This document shows positions 9,105-18,379 of a DNA stretch of 40,892 nt, piece after piece. This DNA comes from Aequorivita sp. GTDB lineage: Bacteria > Bacteroidota > Bacteroidia > Flavobacteriales > Flavobacteriaceae. Location: assembly GCA_026646335.1 (NCBI GenBank), contig JAPKFY010000014.1:1-40892 (forward strand), written 5' to 3'. How positions within the stretch are numbered: position 1 is the first letter of the stretch; each line of letters starts with the position of its first letter. The notes below the pieces were generated by a model that saw nothing but the letters and a program-made list of their open reading frames with translations, was not told the origin of the DNA and did not search any database. The translations under genes were made by a program, and so were the position numbers.

Positions 9105-9186
9105 AATTTTTAAATATTAATGATTAAACGTTGTGGAAGATACAAAAAATAAAACCTATTTTCACGCCCTCAAAAAATCCCCACCT

Positions 9187-9846
9187 ATGAATTTTAAACA
9201 ACTGATCTTTGTTTCTTTTTGTCTTTTCTTTTTTCAACAAACCTTTGCCCAGCGCAACTATGAAGGCTATAATTTCCTAGGAATTCAGGGCGGATTATCT
9301 TTTTTCGACATTCAGACAGATGATTTGGTAACCAAGCAAAAAGAGGGTTTCATCGCGGGGTTTACAACACGTGGCGGTTTCAGAAATAATTTTGATTTAA
9401 TATATGGAATTAGTTTTCAAAGTGAGTCCGTTGGTGTGGAAGGAAGTAGCCCTTTGGGATCTGACACTCAAAGTATAGGCTATACCATTCAAGGAGCACA
9501 GATCAATTTCTTGGGAAGCTATAACATTGTCATGAAGCATTTAAGCGTTGAATTCGGCCCAGTTTTCAGCATAAATGGAAAAATGAAACTTGACAGAGAC
9601 GAATACGAAGATTATGTTTTAACGGGTTATAATACACTAACCGCAAAGGATATTCAGGATATTTCCAGATTCAACGTTCGCCTTGCCGCTGGTCTTACCA
9701 CTGGATTGGAGCATTTCAGAATAAGTGCACAGTACCAATACGGCCTTACAAATATGCTGGGCGGATTGAACGGAAATGATTTGGAAAACGATGACTTTAA
9801 AGGCAATAGCTCCACCATAATTGTGTCTGGCGTGATCTACTTTTAA
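9187..9846 (+). CDS. Outer membrane beta-barrel protein
   Basis: Signal peptide MNFKQLIFVSFCLFFFQQTFAQ, alternating beta-strand pattern, terminal ...STIIVSGVIYF. The ORF extends upstream to 9133 but 9187 fits the signal peptide. Confidence 0.75.
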   Translation: MNFKQLIFVSFCLFFFQQTFAQRNYEGYNFLGIQGGLSFFDIQTDDLVTKQKEGFIAGFTTRGGFRNNFDLIYGISFQSESVGVEGSSPLGSDTQSIGYTIQGAQINFLGSYNIVMKHLSVEFGPVFSINGKMKLDRDEYEDYVLTGYNTLTAKDIQDISRFNVRLAAGLTTGLEHFRISAQYQYGLTNMLGGLNGNDLENDDFKGNSSTIIVSGVIYF

Positions 9847-11378
9847 CCAATAAAATCAATCGCCTTTTCAATACGGGAAATGCTTTCTTTTCTTCCTAAA
9901 ATGGATAGAATATCAAAAACTTCTGGCCCTTTCATTTCGCCAACCAAGGCCAAACGCAAAGGCATCATTACCTTTCCGAAGCCTATATTTTCTGAAGTAA
10001 TCCAGCCTTTCACTTTTTCAGAAAGATTCTCTGATGAAAAGTCTTCCGAAGTATTCAAGATTGAAATTACTTTTTGAAGCAATTCAGGTGTTTCAGGTTT
10101 GAAAGCTTTTTCCGCAGCTTTTTCATCGTAAGTTTTGGGTGCTTCAAAAAAGAAACTTCCCTGTTCCCAAAGATCGCTCACGAAGGTTGCGCGCTCTTTT
10201 AACAACGAAACTATTCGCATTACATCTGTTGAAGTTGAGATGTTTTTATCTTTCAGAAATTTTGAAAAATCTTTCGCAAGGGTTGAATCATTTACCATCT
10301 GCAGATACTGATGCTGAAACCACTTTGTTTTTTCGGGATCGAATTTTGCGCCTGCTTTATGGACGCGCTCCAATTCAAAAGCTTCAACCAATTCCTCCAA
10401 ACTAAAAATTTCCTGTTCCGTTCCTGGGTTCCAACCTAAAAAGGCAAGCATATTTACAACGGCTTCGGGTAGATAACCATCTTCGCGATAGCCTGAAAAT
10501 AGATCTCCTTCAGCAGTTTTCCATTGAAGCGGAAATACGGGAAAACCCATTTTATCACCATCGCGTTTGCTGAGCTTTCCGTTGCCCGTGGGTTTCAAAA
10601 TCAACGGTAAATGCGCGAATTGCGGGGCATTCCAGCCAAAAGCGCGATACAACAAAACGTGCAGCGCCAAAGACGGCAACCATTCTTCGCCACGAATAAC
10701 GTGGGTTATTTTCATTAAATGATCATCCACAATATTTGCCAAATGATAGGTTGGCATCCCATCACTTTTAAAGAGAACTTTGTCATCAAGAACACTGGTT
10801 TCCACCTGCATTCCGCCACGGATAATATCGTTTAAATAAAGCGTTTCATCTTCGGGCGATTTAAAACGGATTACGTATTCTTCACCATTCTTGATTTTTT
10901 GCTGTGTTTCTTCCGCGGAAAAAACCAAGGAATTTTTCAGCTTTAAGCGATTGTGCCAATTGTATATAAAAGTTTTTCCTTTTTCTTCGTGGTCTTTTCG
11001 GTGGGCGTCAAGTTCTTCGGAAGTATCAAAAGCGAAATATGCATTTCCGGATTCAATCAACGCATCAGCATACTGTCTATAAAGGTCTTTCCGTTCGCTT
11101 TGGCGGTATGGACCGCAATCGCCTTCTTTCGAGCCTGTACTGAGCGCAGTCGAAGTAGGACCTTCGTCGTAAGGAATATTTAACCAATTCAAAGCTTCAA
11201 TAATATATGCCTCGGCACCTTCCACATAACGGTTTTGGTCGGTATCTTCAATGCGTAATAGAAAATCACCACCGTGTTTTTTTGCGAATAAATAATTGAA
11301 CAAAGCGGTGCGAACACCACCAATATGAAGTGGCCCTGTTGGACTTGGGGCAAAACGCACCCGAACTTTTTGAGACAT
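9843..11378 (-). CDS. gltX: Glutamyl-tRNA synthetase, with a repeat-derived in-frame insertion
   Basis: MSQKVRVRFAPSPTGPLHIGGVRTALFNYLFA, GPYRQSERKDLYRQYAD, KLSKRDGDKMGFPV. Insertion TSTALSTGSKEGDC lies between DEGP and GPYRQSER. Confidence 0.97.
   Translation of the reverse strand: MSQKVRVRFAPSPTGPLHIGGVRTALFNYLFAKKHGGDFLLRIEDTDQNRYVEGAEAYIIEALNWLNIPYDEGPTSTALSTGSKEGDCGPYRQSERKDLYRQYADALIESGNAYFAFDTSEELDAHRKDHEEKGKTFIYNWHNRLKLKNSLVFSAEETQQKIKNGEEYVIRFKSPEDETLYLNDIIRGGMQVETSVLDDKVLFKSDGMPTYHLANIVDDHLMKITHVIRGEEWLPSLALHVLLYRAFGWNAPQFAHLPLILKPTGNGKLSKRDGDKMGFPVFPLQWKTAEGDLFSGYREDGYLPEAVVNMLAFLGWNPGTEQEIFSLEELVEAFELERVHKAGAKFDPEKTKWFQHQYLQMVNDSTLAKDFSKFLKDKNISTSTDVMRIVSLLKERATFVSDLWEQGSFFFEAPKTYDEKAAEKAFKPETPELLQKVISILNTSEDFSSENLSEKVKGWITSENIGFGKVMMPLRLALVGEMKGPEVFDILSILGRKESISRIEKAIDFIG
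11125..11158. repeat. Dispersed palindromic repeat inside gltX
   Basis: TTCTTTCGAGCCTGTACTGAGCGCAGTCGAAGTAGG: inverted TTCGA/TCGAA ends and internal ACTG-AGCG-CAGT; core shared with the folB-glnS intergenic repeat. Confidence 0.65.
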
Positions 11379-11403
11379 AATCTGCATTCTTTTTATGAAG
11401 GAG

Positions 11404-11411
11404 CAAAGGTA
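11404..11411 (-). promoter_or_regulatory. -7 box (TACCTTTG) upstream of gltX
   Basis: TAnnTTTG match on the minus strand upstream of the gltX start. Confidence 0.5.
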
Positions 11412-11540
11412 CAATTCTGTAACGGCATTTTAAAGTTATTGCATAATGTGGTTTTTTCTTTTTTTGGAGCAATATTTGCGGCGTGCTCACCACAAAATAT
11501 TATTGTATTTTAGAAGTTTGCTACAAAGAGAAATTGAATT

Positions 11541-14500
11541 ATGAGCACTTTCAACATCATCCAGCAAAAACTGGAGGAGTTTATCAAGAAATACTACACC
11601 AATGAGCTTATAAAAGGAGCTATCCTTTTTTTCGCCATGGGATTGCTTTATTTGTTGATAACGCTACTTATTGAATATTTTCTTTGGCTCAACCCAATTG
11701 GCAGACGAATTCTTTTTTGGGCCTTCATTTTTGTTGAATTGGCTTTGTTTGTTCGGTTTATCGCCTTTCCGCTCGCGAAACTTTTCAAACTTCAAAAAGG
11801 AATTGATTACGAAGAAGCTTCAAAAATTATAGGGAACCATTTTCCGCAGGTAAGTGATAAACTACTTAACGTAATTCAGCTTAACCAAAATCAGAGAGAG
11901 AGTGAATTGCTTGCCGCGAGCATTGACCAAAAAGCTACGGAGTTGCAACCTGTTCCCTTCAAAAGTGCCGTAAATTTTAAAAAGAATGCCAAATATTTAA
12001 AATACGCGGCTATTCCTGTTTTAGTGTTTTTGCTATTTAGTGTTTTAGGTGGAATGGATATTTTTTCCAGTAGTTACAAACGTGTGGTCCATTACGATAC
12101 TGCTTTTGAACCGCCCGCACCCTTTGCTTTTATTGTGATGAACGACGATTTGAACGCAATTGAAAACAAACCCTTCAACTTAAAAATACGCACCGAGGGC
12201 ACTGCAATTCCCGAGAATGCCAGTATCAATTATAACGGTGAAACCTATTATATGCAGCAGACTGCGCCCGGTTTCTTTGAATATGCTTTTCAACAACCTG
12301 TGGAATCTATCAACTTCAGCTTAAAAGCCAATAAAGTTACTTCCCGTGAATATACATTGGATGTTGTAAAAACTCCTTCATTGCTCAATTTCGAAATGGT
12401 TTTGGACTATCCTTCCTATACGGGAAAGCGGGATGAAGCCTTGAAAAGTACTGGAAACGCAACTATCCCTGAAGGAACTCGCGTTAAGTGGAACGTGGCA
12501 ACAAAAAACACGAAAGCAGTTACTTTAAAAACTGCGGATACTACATTTTCATTTGCTGCAAAAGGAGAAAACTTCAATTTTGAAAGAGGAATTTACAACA
12601 AGCTGGATTATGCAATCACTACTTCCAACGAAAAACTGAAGGATTATGAAAACCTTGCATTTACCTTGAATGTTGTGAAGGATCAATTCCCCGAAATTAA
12701 CGTGCAGTCAAAACAGGATACAACAAACACACAAAGAGTTTTCTTTTTGGGACAGATATCGGATGATTATGGGCTTACTAAACTCAGACTGGTCTACTTT
12801 CCTGAAGGAGATGAAAAGAAAGCTAAAAGTGAAGCTTTGCCGCTTAACAAAACCAATTTCGACCAATTCACCTTTACTTTCCCTGGAAATCTTTCTTTGG
12901 AGGAAGGCGTTTCCTATGAATACTATTTTGAAGTTTTTGACAATGATGCCATTCACAACTTTAAATCCTCAAAATCGGGGATATATTCTTTCAGAAAATT
13001 GACAAAGAGCGAACTAGAGGATGAGCAGCTTCAAAACCAGCAAAACGCAATAAAAGGGCTGGACAAGTCTTTGGAAGAATTAAAGGACCGAAAGCAAACG
13101 CTGGAAGAACTTTCGCGTACACAAAAAGAAAAGAACGAACTTAACTACAACGACAAGAAGAAACTTGAAAACTTCATCCAGCGGCAACAAAAGCAGGAGG
13201 AAATGATGAAGAATTTTTCAAAGGAAATGAAGGAGGAGCTTGAAAATTTCCAACCGGAAAACAAGGAGAAAGATCCTTTTAAAGAAGATCTTCAAAAACG
13301 GTTGGAAGAGAATGAAGAGCAGCTTAAAAAGAATGAAAAATTGTTGGATGAACTTGAGAAATTGCAGGACAAAATCCAAAAAGAGGAACTGACAGACAAA
13401 CTTGAAAAGCTTTCCAAACAGAACAAAAACCAAGAAAAAAACTTGGAACAATTATTAGAGTTGACCAAAAGATATTACGTAGAAAAGAAAGCAGAAAAAC
13501 TCGCTGAGGAGCTTTATGAATTGGGAGAGGAGCAGGAAAAACTTGCTGACAAGCCTGAAGAGGAAAACACAAAAGAAGCCCAAGAGGAACTAAACGAAAA
13601 GTTTGAAGATCACAAAAAGCAGATGGACGAGCTGCAAAAGGAAAACGAAAGTTTAAAAAAACCAATGGATATCCCTGAAGATAAACCAACGGAGCAGCAG
13701 ATAGATGAAGAACAGCAGAAGGCCACTGATAAACTAGAAGAACAAAAGCCGAGTGAAGCTGGAAAAAATCAGAAAAAGGCAGGCCAAAAAATGAAACAGA
13801 TGAGCAAAGGCATGCAAATGCAGATGCAGTCTGGACAGATGGAAACCATAGAGGAAGATGTTAAAATGCTACGTCAGATTGTGGATAATTTGGTTGTTTT
13901 TTCTTTTCAGCAAGAAGAATTAATGGAGACTTTCAAAAAGATTGAATATGGCAATCCAATTTTTGGAAAGAAATTAAATATCCAAAATGACCTCAAAACG
14001 AATTTTGAACATATAGATGACAGTATTTTTGCACTATCACTCCGTCAGCCTATGATTGGGTCACAAATAAACACTTCCCTAACTGAAATTCAATTTAATA
14101 TCGATAAATCACTGGAGCGTTTGGCTCAAAATGAAACCAGGCAAGGCATTGGAAATCAGCAATATACAATTACAGGAGCAAATGATTTAGCAGTTATGCT
14201 GAGTGATGTTTTGAGCAATATGCAAATGCAGATGTCAATGGGTTCTGGCGCTGGAAAGGGAAAGCCTATGCCAGGTTCCGGATTTCAATTGCCAGATATT
14301 ATAGAGAAACAGGAAAGTCTTAGCGAAAAAATGAAAGAGGGAATGAAGAAAGGCAAAAAAGGGAAAAAAGGCGAAGGTGAAGGAAAGGGCGAAGGCGAAG
14401 GCGATGGAAGTGGCGATGGTAATGGGCAAAATGGGGAAAACGGAAGGGACGGACAGAAAGGAAATGAAAAGGAGGGTGAAAAGGGGCAAGGTGACAGCGA

Positions 14501-14915
14501 GGAAATGAATGGCGAAATTTACGAAATATACAAACAACAACAAGATTTGCGCAATCAACTTCAGGATAGATTGAGCAAAGAAGGCTTAAAAGGAAATGGT
14601 GGAGATTTATTGAAAAAAATGGAAGGCATAGAACAGCAATTACTGGATAAAGGGTTTAATCAAAATACGCTTCAACAAATGCTCAACCTTAAATACGAAT
14701 TATTGAAACTTGACAAAGCCGATCTTGAACAAGGACAAGAAAGCAGAAGGGAATCACAGACTAATAAAAAGGATTTTAAAAATAGCACCCAACTTTCCCC
14801 GGAGGATGTAAAAAAATACTTTAACACAACTGAAATTTTAAACCGCGAGGCCTTACCTTTGCGCCAGGATTATAAAAACAAAGTTCAGGAATATTTTAAA
14901 GAGAACAATGATTGA
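11541..14915 (+). CDS. DUF4175 family protein (large membrane/coiled-coil protein)
   Basis: Two N-terminal TM segments plus a third, ~300-residue K/E/Q coiled coil, G/K/E/D low-complexity tract, conserved C-terminus. Confidence 0.8.
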   Translation: MSTFNIIQQKLEEFIKKYYTNELIKGAILFFAMGLLYLLITLLIEYFLWLNPIGRRILFWAFIFVELALFVRFIAFPLAKLFKLQKGIDYEEASKIIGNHFPQVSDKLLNVIQLNQNQRESELLAASIDQKATELQPVPFKSAVNFKKNAKYLKYAAIPVLVFLLFSVLGGMDIFSSSYKRVVHYDTAFEPPAPFAFIVMNDDLNAIENKPFNLKIRTEGTAIPENASINYNGETYYMQQTAPGFFEYAFQQPVESINFSLKANKVTSREYTLDVVKTPSLLNFEMVLDYPSYTGKRDEALKSTGNATIPEGTRVKWNVATKNTKAVTLKTADTTFSFAAKGENFNFERGIYNKLDYAITTSNEKLKDYENLAFTLNVVKDQFPEINVQSKQDTTNTQRVFFLGQISDDYGLTKLRLVYFPEGDEKKAKSEALPLNKTNFDQFTFTFPGNLSLEEGVSYEYYFEVFDNDAIHNFKSSKSGIYSFRKLTKSELEDEQLQNQQNAIKGLDKSLEELKDRKQTLEELSRTQKEKNELNYNDKKKLENFIQRQQKQEEMMKNFSKEMKEELENFQPENKEKDPFKEDLQKRLEENEEQLKKNEKLLDELEKLQDKIQKEELTDKLEKLSKQNKNQEKNLEQLLELTKRYYVEKKAEKLAEELYELGEEQEKLADKPEEENTKEAQEELNEKFEDHKKQMDELQKENESLKKPMDIPEDKPTEQQIDEEQQKATDKLEEQKPSEAGKNQKKAGQKMKQMSKGMQMQMQSGQMETIEEDVKMLRQIVDNLVVFSFQQEELMETFKKIEYGNPIFGKKLNIQNDLKTNFEHIDDSIFALSLRQPMIGSQINTSLTEIQFNIDKSLERLAQNETRQGIGNQQYTITGANDLAVMLSDVLSNMQMQMSMGSGAGKGKPMPGSGFQLPDIIEKQESLSEKMKEGMKKGKKGKKGEGEGKGEGEGDGSGDGNGQNGENGRDGQKGNEKEGEKGQGDSEEMNGEIYEIYKQQQDLRNQLQDRLSKEGLKGNGGDLLKKMEGIEQQLLDKGFNQNTLQQMLNLKYELLKLDKADLEQGQESRRESQTNKKDFKNSTQLSPEDVKKYFNTTEILNREALPLRQDYKNKVQEYFKENND
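14340..14510 (+). repeat. Low-complexity GEGEGKGEGEGDGSGDGNGQNGENG coding tract in the DUF4175 gene
   Basis: Degenerate GGxGAAGGx repetition, e.g. gaaggtgaaggaaagggcgaaggcgaaggcgatgg. Confidence 0.75.
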
Positions 14916-15324
14916 GTTTAATTTTGAGACAGATTTTGAATTAAATAATGAAATAGCACTTAAAAAATGGATTTCAGAAATTATATTTTCTGAAGGATAT
15001 GAATTTGGCGAAATACTCTATGTTTTTTGTGATGATGAATATTTGCACAAATTGAACATTGAATATTTGAACCACGATACATTGACGGATATTATCAGTT
15101 TTGATTACAAAGTAGGAAAGCAAATTAATGGCGAAATTTATATTTCCGTTGAACGTGTTGCAGAGAACGCAAATGATTTCAAAACAAATTTTCAAGATGA
15201 ATTGCACCGGGTAATGATTCATGGCATTCTTCACTTTTGCGGATATAAGGATAAAAGTGAGTCTGAGGAAAGTTCTATGCGCGCAAAGGAAGATGAATCC
15301 CTTGAAAAGCTATCCGCTACTTAA
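14908..15324 (+). CDS. ybeY: Endoribonuclease YbeY (rRNA maturation)
   Basis: LNIEYLNHDTLTDIISFDY...GEIYISVERVAENA...HRVMIHGILHFCGYKDKSESE (HGxLHxxGxxH-like, last His replaced). Overlaps the upstream CDS by 8 nt. Confidence 0.92.
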   Translation: MIEFNFETDFELNNEIALKKWISEIIFSEGYEFGEILYVFCDDEYLHKLNIEYLNHDTLTDIISFDYKVGKQINGEIYISVERVAENANDFKTNFQDELHRVMIHGILHFCGYKDKSESEESSMRAKEDESLEKLSAT

Positions 15325-15372
15325 AATCTATTAATTCAACAACTTAATTACTTTAAAATTAGTTATTTATTG

Positions 15373-15380
15373 TAATTTTG
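15373..15380 (+). promoter_or_regulatory. -7 box (TAATTTTG) upstream of mnmG
   Basis: TAnnTTTG match ~60 bp upstream of the mnmG start. Confidence 0.5.
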
Positions 15381-15408
15381 CACCCCTAAAGAAATTAAAA
15401 ACAACAAA

Positions 15409-15424
15409 TGTTCCACGTGGAACA
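15409..15424. promoter_or_regulatory. parS-like ParB-binding site
   Basis: TGTTCCACGTGGAACA: perfect 16-bp palindrome, 14/16 to TGTTTCACGTGAAACA. Confidence 0.75.
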
Positions 15425-15437
15425 ATTAATATTATAT

Positions 15438-17309
15438 ATGTTTCCAAAAGAGTATGATGTAATTGTAGTTGGAGCTGGTCACGCAGGTTCTGAAGCGGCG
15501 GCGGCGGCGGCGAACTTGGGTTCAAAAACCTTGTTGGTTACAATGAATCTTCAAACAATTGCCCAAATGAGCTGTAATCCCGCAATGGGAGGAATTGCAA
15601 AAGGGCAAATTGTGCGCGAGATAGATGCAATGGGCGGATATAGCGGTATAGTTTCCGACAAGTCTGCTATTCAGTTCAAAATGCTCAACAAATCAAAGGG
15701 TCCTGCAATGTGGAGCCCAAGAGTTCAAAGTGACCGTATGCGTTTTGCTGAAACCTGGAGATTGATGCTTGAGCAAACCCCGAACCTCGATTTTTATCAG
15801 GAAATGATTTCTGGGATAATTGTTGAAAACGGAAAGATAAAGGGCGTAAGGACTTCCCTTGGTGTGGAAATAAGAGCGAAAAGCGTTGTGCTTACAAATG
15901 GCACTTTTTTAAATGGGTTGATCCATATTGGAGACAAACAGTTTGGTGGTGGTCGTGCCGGTGAAAAAGCTTCCATTGGGATTACCCAGGATTTAATCGA
16001 TTTAGGTTTTGAAGCAGGAAGAATGAAAACAGGAACTCCGCCAAGAGTGGATGGGCGTTCCTTGGATTTTTCAAAAATGATTGAACAGCCTGGCGATGAA
16101 ATCCCGGAAAAATTCTCATTTTCTGATGAAACCAAGCCTTTGACGCAACAGCGGTCTTGCCATATGAGCTATACTAGCTTGGAGGTGCACGATATTTTGC
16201 GAGAAGGTTTTGACAGATCGCCAATGTTCAATGGTTCTATTAAAAGTATTGGCCCTAGGTATTGCCCTTCCATTGAAGACAAAATAAACCGTTTTGCAGA
16301 TAAAGATAGACATCAGCTTTTTGTGGAACCAGAAGGGTGGGATACAGTAGAATATTATATAAATGGATTTTCAACTTCTTTGCCAGAGGACATTCAATTT
16401 AAAGCCTTGCGTCAAGTTGCAGGTTTCGAAAACGTGAAATTTTTCCGCCCTGGCTATGCTATAGAATACGATTATTTTCCGCCAACACAATTGAAACACA
16501 CCCTGGAAACCAAGTTGGTTTCCGGACTCTATTTTGCAGGCCAGATAAACGGGACAACGGGTTATGAAGAAGCTGCTTCACAAGGTTTGATGGCTGGGGT
16601 TAATGCACATTTAAAAGTCCAGGAGAAGGAACCATTTATTCTTCAAAGAAACGAAGCTTATATTGGGGTTTTAATAGACGACCTTATCACAAAAGGAACA
16701 GAAGAGCCATACCGAATGTTTACTTCGCGTGCAGAATACAGAACCTTGTTGCGTCAAGACAATGCAGATTTTAGGTTGACCCCAAAAGCACATGCAATTG
16801 GTTTGGCCGGAGATGTGCGTATGCGAAAAATGGAAATGAAAAAGGAAAAGTCTGAAGCCTTCGTTGCTTTTTTTAAAGAAACCAGTGTAGCTCCAGAAGA
16901 AATCAATCCAATATTTCTTTTGCGCGAATCTGCCTTGGTAGATCAAAGCGACAAGATGTTTAAATTCTTTTCACGGCCCGAAGTAACTATGGAGGATATG
17001 AGGAATATTCCCTCCGTAAAAAATTATATTGAAGAAAACAATTTGGACACTGAAATGATTGAGCAGGCCGAGATCCAAGTTAAGTATTCTGGCTATATTG
17101 AAAAAGAAAAAAACAATGCTGATAAATTAAATAGGCTAGAAGGTTTAAAGATTCCCGCCTCATTTGATTATTCAAAATTAAAGTCGCTTTCTTATGAAGC
17201 TCGCGAAAAACTCACTAAAATTAAACCCGCTACCGTTTCACAAGCATCGAGGATAAGCGGCGTTTCTCCAAATGATGTTTCGGTTCTTTTAGTGTATATG
17301 GGGCGTTAA
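15438..17309 (+). CDS. mnmG: tRNA uridine-5-carboxymethylaminomethyl modification enzyme MnmG (GidA)
   Basis: MFPKEYDVIVVGAGHAGSEAAAAAANLGSKTLLVTMNLQTIAQMSCNPAMGGIAKGQIVREIDAMGG...GTPPRVDGRSLDFSKM...FTSRAEYRTLLRQDNADFRLT. The ORF-track start (15408) reads through the palindrome (MFHVEQ). Confidence 0.97.
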   Translation: MFPKEYDVIVVGAGHAGSEAAAAAANLGSKTLLVTMNLQTIAQMSCNPAMGGIAKGQIVREIDAMGGYSGIVSDKSAIQFKMLNKSKGPAMWSPRVQSDRMRFAETWRLMLEQTPNLDFYQEMISGIIVENGKIKGVRTSLGVEIRAKSVVLTNGTFLNGLIHIGDKQFGGGRAGEKASIGITQDLIDLGFEAGRMKTGTPPRVDGRSLDFSKMIEQPGDEIPEKFSFSDETKPLTQQRSCHMSYTSLEVHDILREGFDRSPMFNGSIKSIGPRYCPSIEDKINRFADKDRHQLFVEPEGWDTVEYYINGFSTSLPEDIQFKALRQVAGFENVKFFRPGYAIEYDYFPPTQLKHTLETKLVSGLYFAGQINGTTGYEEAASQGLMAGVNAHLKVQEKEPFILQRNEAYIGVLIDDLITKGTEEPYRMFTSRAEYRTLLRQDNADFRLTPKAHAIGLAGDVRMRKMEMKKEKSEAFVAFFKETSVAPEEINPIFLLRESALVDQSDKMFKFFSRPEVTMEDMRNIPSVKNYIEENNLDTEMIEQAEIQVKYSGYIEKEKNNADKLNRLEGLKIPASFDYSKLKSLSYEAREKLTKIKPATVSQASRISGVSPNDVSVLLVYMGR

Positions 17310-17315
17310 CGTCAT

Positions 17316-17331
17316 TGTTTCACGTGGAACA
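17316..17331. promoter_or_regulatory. parS-like ParB-binding site
   Basis: TGTTTCACGTGGAACA: 15/16 to TGTTTCACGTGAAACA, just after the mnmG stop. Confidence 0.75.
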
Positions 17332-17390
17332 TTTCGGCTTTTTCAGCGAGGGCAACAATTAAACCTTATTTTAAACCAAACTTTCTTTTC

Positions 17391-18236
17391 TTGCAAAATC
17401 ACGAAAAAATATATTTATCAGTTAAGGATTACTTGGTTTCTGGTGAATCGTTTGACTTGGTCTATGACACCGATTTAGATTTCCTGAAAACTTTTCCACA
17501 ACCGAAAGCTGAGGCACTTCCGAAATATTACGAGAGCCAAGACTACATTTCGCACACTGATGAAAAGCACGGTTTGTTTTCCAGCGTATATCAATTGGTA
17601 AAAAAATGGTCGCTTCAGAGAAAAACTAAATTGATTTTTGAACAGAATAAGAAAATTGGTTCTTTGTTGGATGTTGGTGCTGGAACAGGAGATTTTTTAA
17701 AAGTTGCAAAAGAAAAGGGTTGGGATGTTTACGGAATGGAACCCAATAAAAGCGCCTCAAGTTTATCTTCAGAAAAGGGAATTCAATTAAAATCGTCTTT
17801 AAACGAATTTGAAGGAAAGCAATTTGATGTTGTAACCCTTTGGCATGTTTTGGAACACATTCCCAATTTAGAGAAAACGATTTTACAGCTATCAAATTTG
17901 GTAAAACCAAATGGGACATTGATTATAGCTGTTCCAAATTTCAAGAGTTATGACGCTGAGCATTACGGAAAATTTTGGGCTGCTTTTGATGTGCCAAGAC
18001 ACCTTTGGCATTTTTCGAAAAAATCTATAGAAAGTCTTTTTTCCGAATATTTCAAACTTCAAGAAACGAAGCCGATGCTTTTTGATTCATTTTATGTGAG
18101 CCTTCTTTCGGAAAAATATAAAACAGGAAATAAATTTTCGTTAAAAGGAGTTTGGATTGGTCTTGTCTCAAATATAATAGCAAAAAGCACAAAAGAGTAT
18201 TCTTCACACATTTATTGCTTTAGCAAAGCCAAATAA
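17391..18236 (+). CDS. Class I SAM-dependent methyltransferase
   Basis: LLDVGAGTGDFLKVAKEKGWDVYGMEPN...FDVVTLWHVLEHIPNLEKTILQLSNLVKPNGTLIIAVPNFKSYDAEHYGKFWAAFDVPRHLWHFS. TTG start. Confidence 0.87.
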   Translation: MQNHEKIYLSVKDYLVSGESFDLVYDTDLDFLKTFPQPKAEALPKYYESQDYISHTDEKHGLFSSVYQLVKKWSLQRKTKLIFEQNKKIGSLLDVGAGTGDFLKVAKEKGWDVYGMEPNKSASSLSSEKGIQLKSSLNEFEGKQFDVVTLWHVLEHIPNLEKTILQLSNLVKPNGTLIIAVPNFKSYDAEHYGKFWAAFDVPRHLWHFSKKSIESLFSEYFKLQETKPMLFDSFYVSLLSEKYKTGNKFSLKGVWIGLVSNIIAKSTKEYSSHIYCFSKAK

Positions 18237-18295
18237 GGCAATTTCAGGCGTTTTAAGCTATTTTTTATTAAAAACGGAAGCTTCGCTTGCCTTTT

Positions 18296-18340
18296 GAAAG
18301 TTTCACCCTGAGGAAAGCCGATAGGCACTGAAATTTCAAT
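18296..18340. repeat. Possible degenerate copy of the same dispersed palindromic repeat
   Basis: GAAAGTTTCACCCTGAGGAAAGCCGATAGGCACTGAAATTTC: flanking inverted GAAAgTTTCA/TGAAAtTTC and a diverged TGAGGAAAGCCGA core. Confidence 0.35.
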
Positions 18341-18379
18341 AAATGCTATCTATTCAGATTTTTTATATATAGAAGTTGC

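Noticed and set aside
13218-13689. Minus-strand Phe/Leu-rich ORFs under the DUF4175 gene
   Set aside because: Antisense shadows of Lys/Glu-rich coiled-coil codons; no independent coding support.
15496-15513. (GCG)n microsatellite in mnmG
   Set aside because: Encodes the Ala run normally found in MnmG N-termini (GHAGSEAAAAAANLG).
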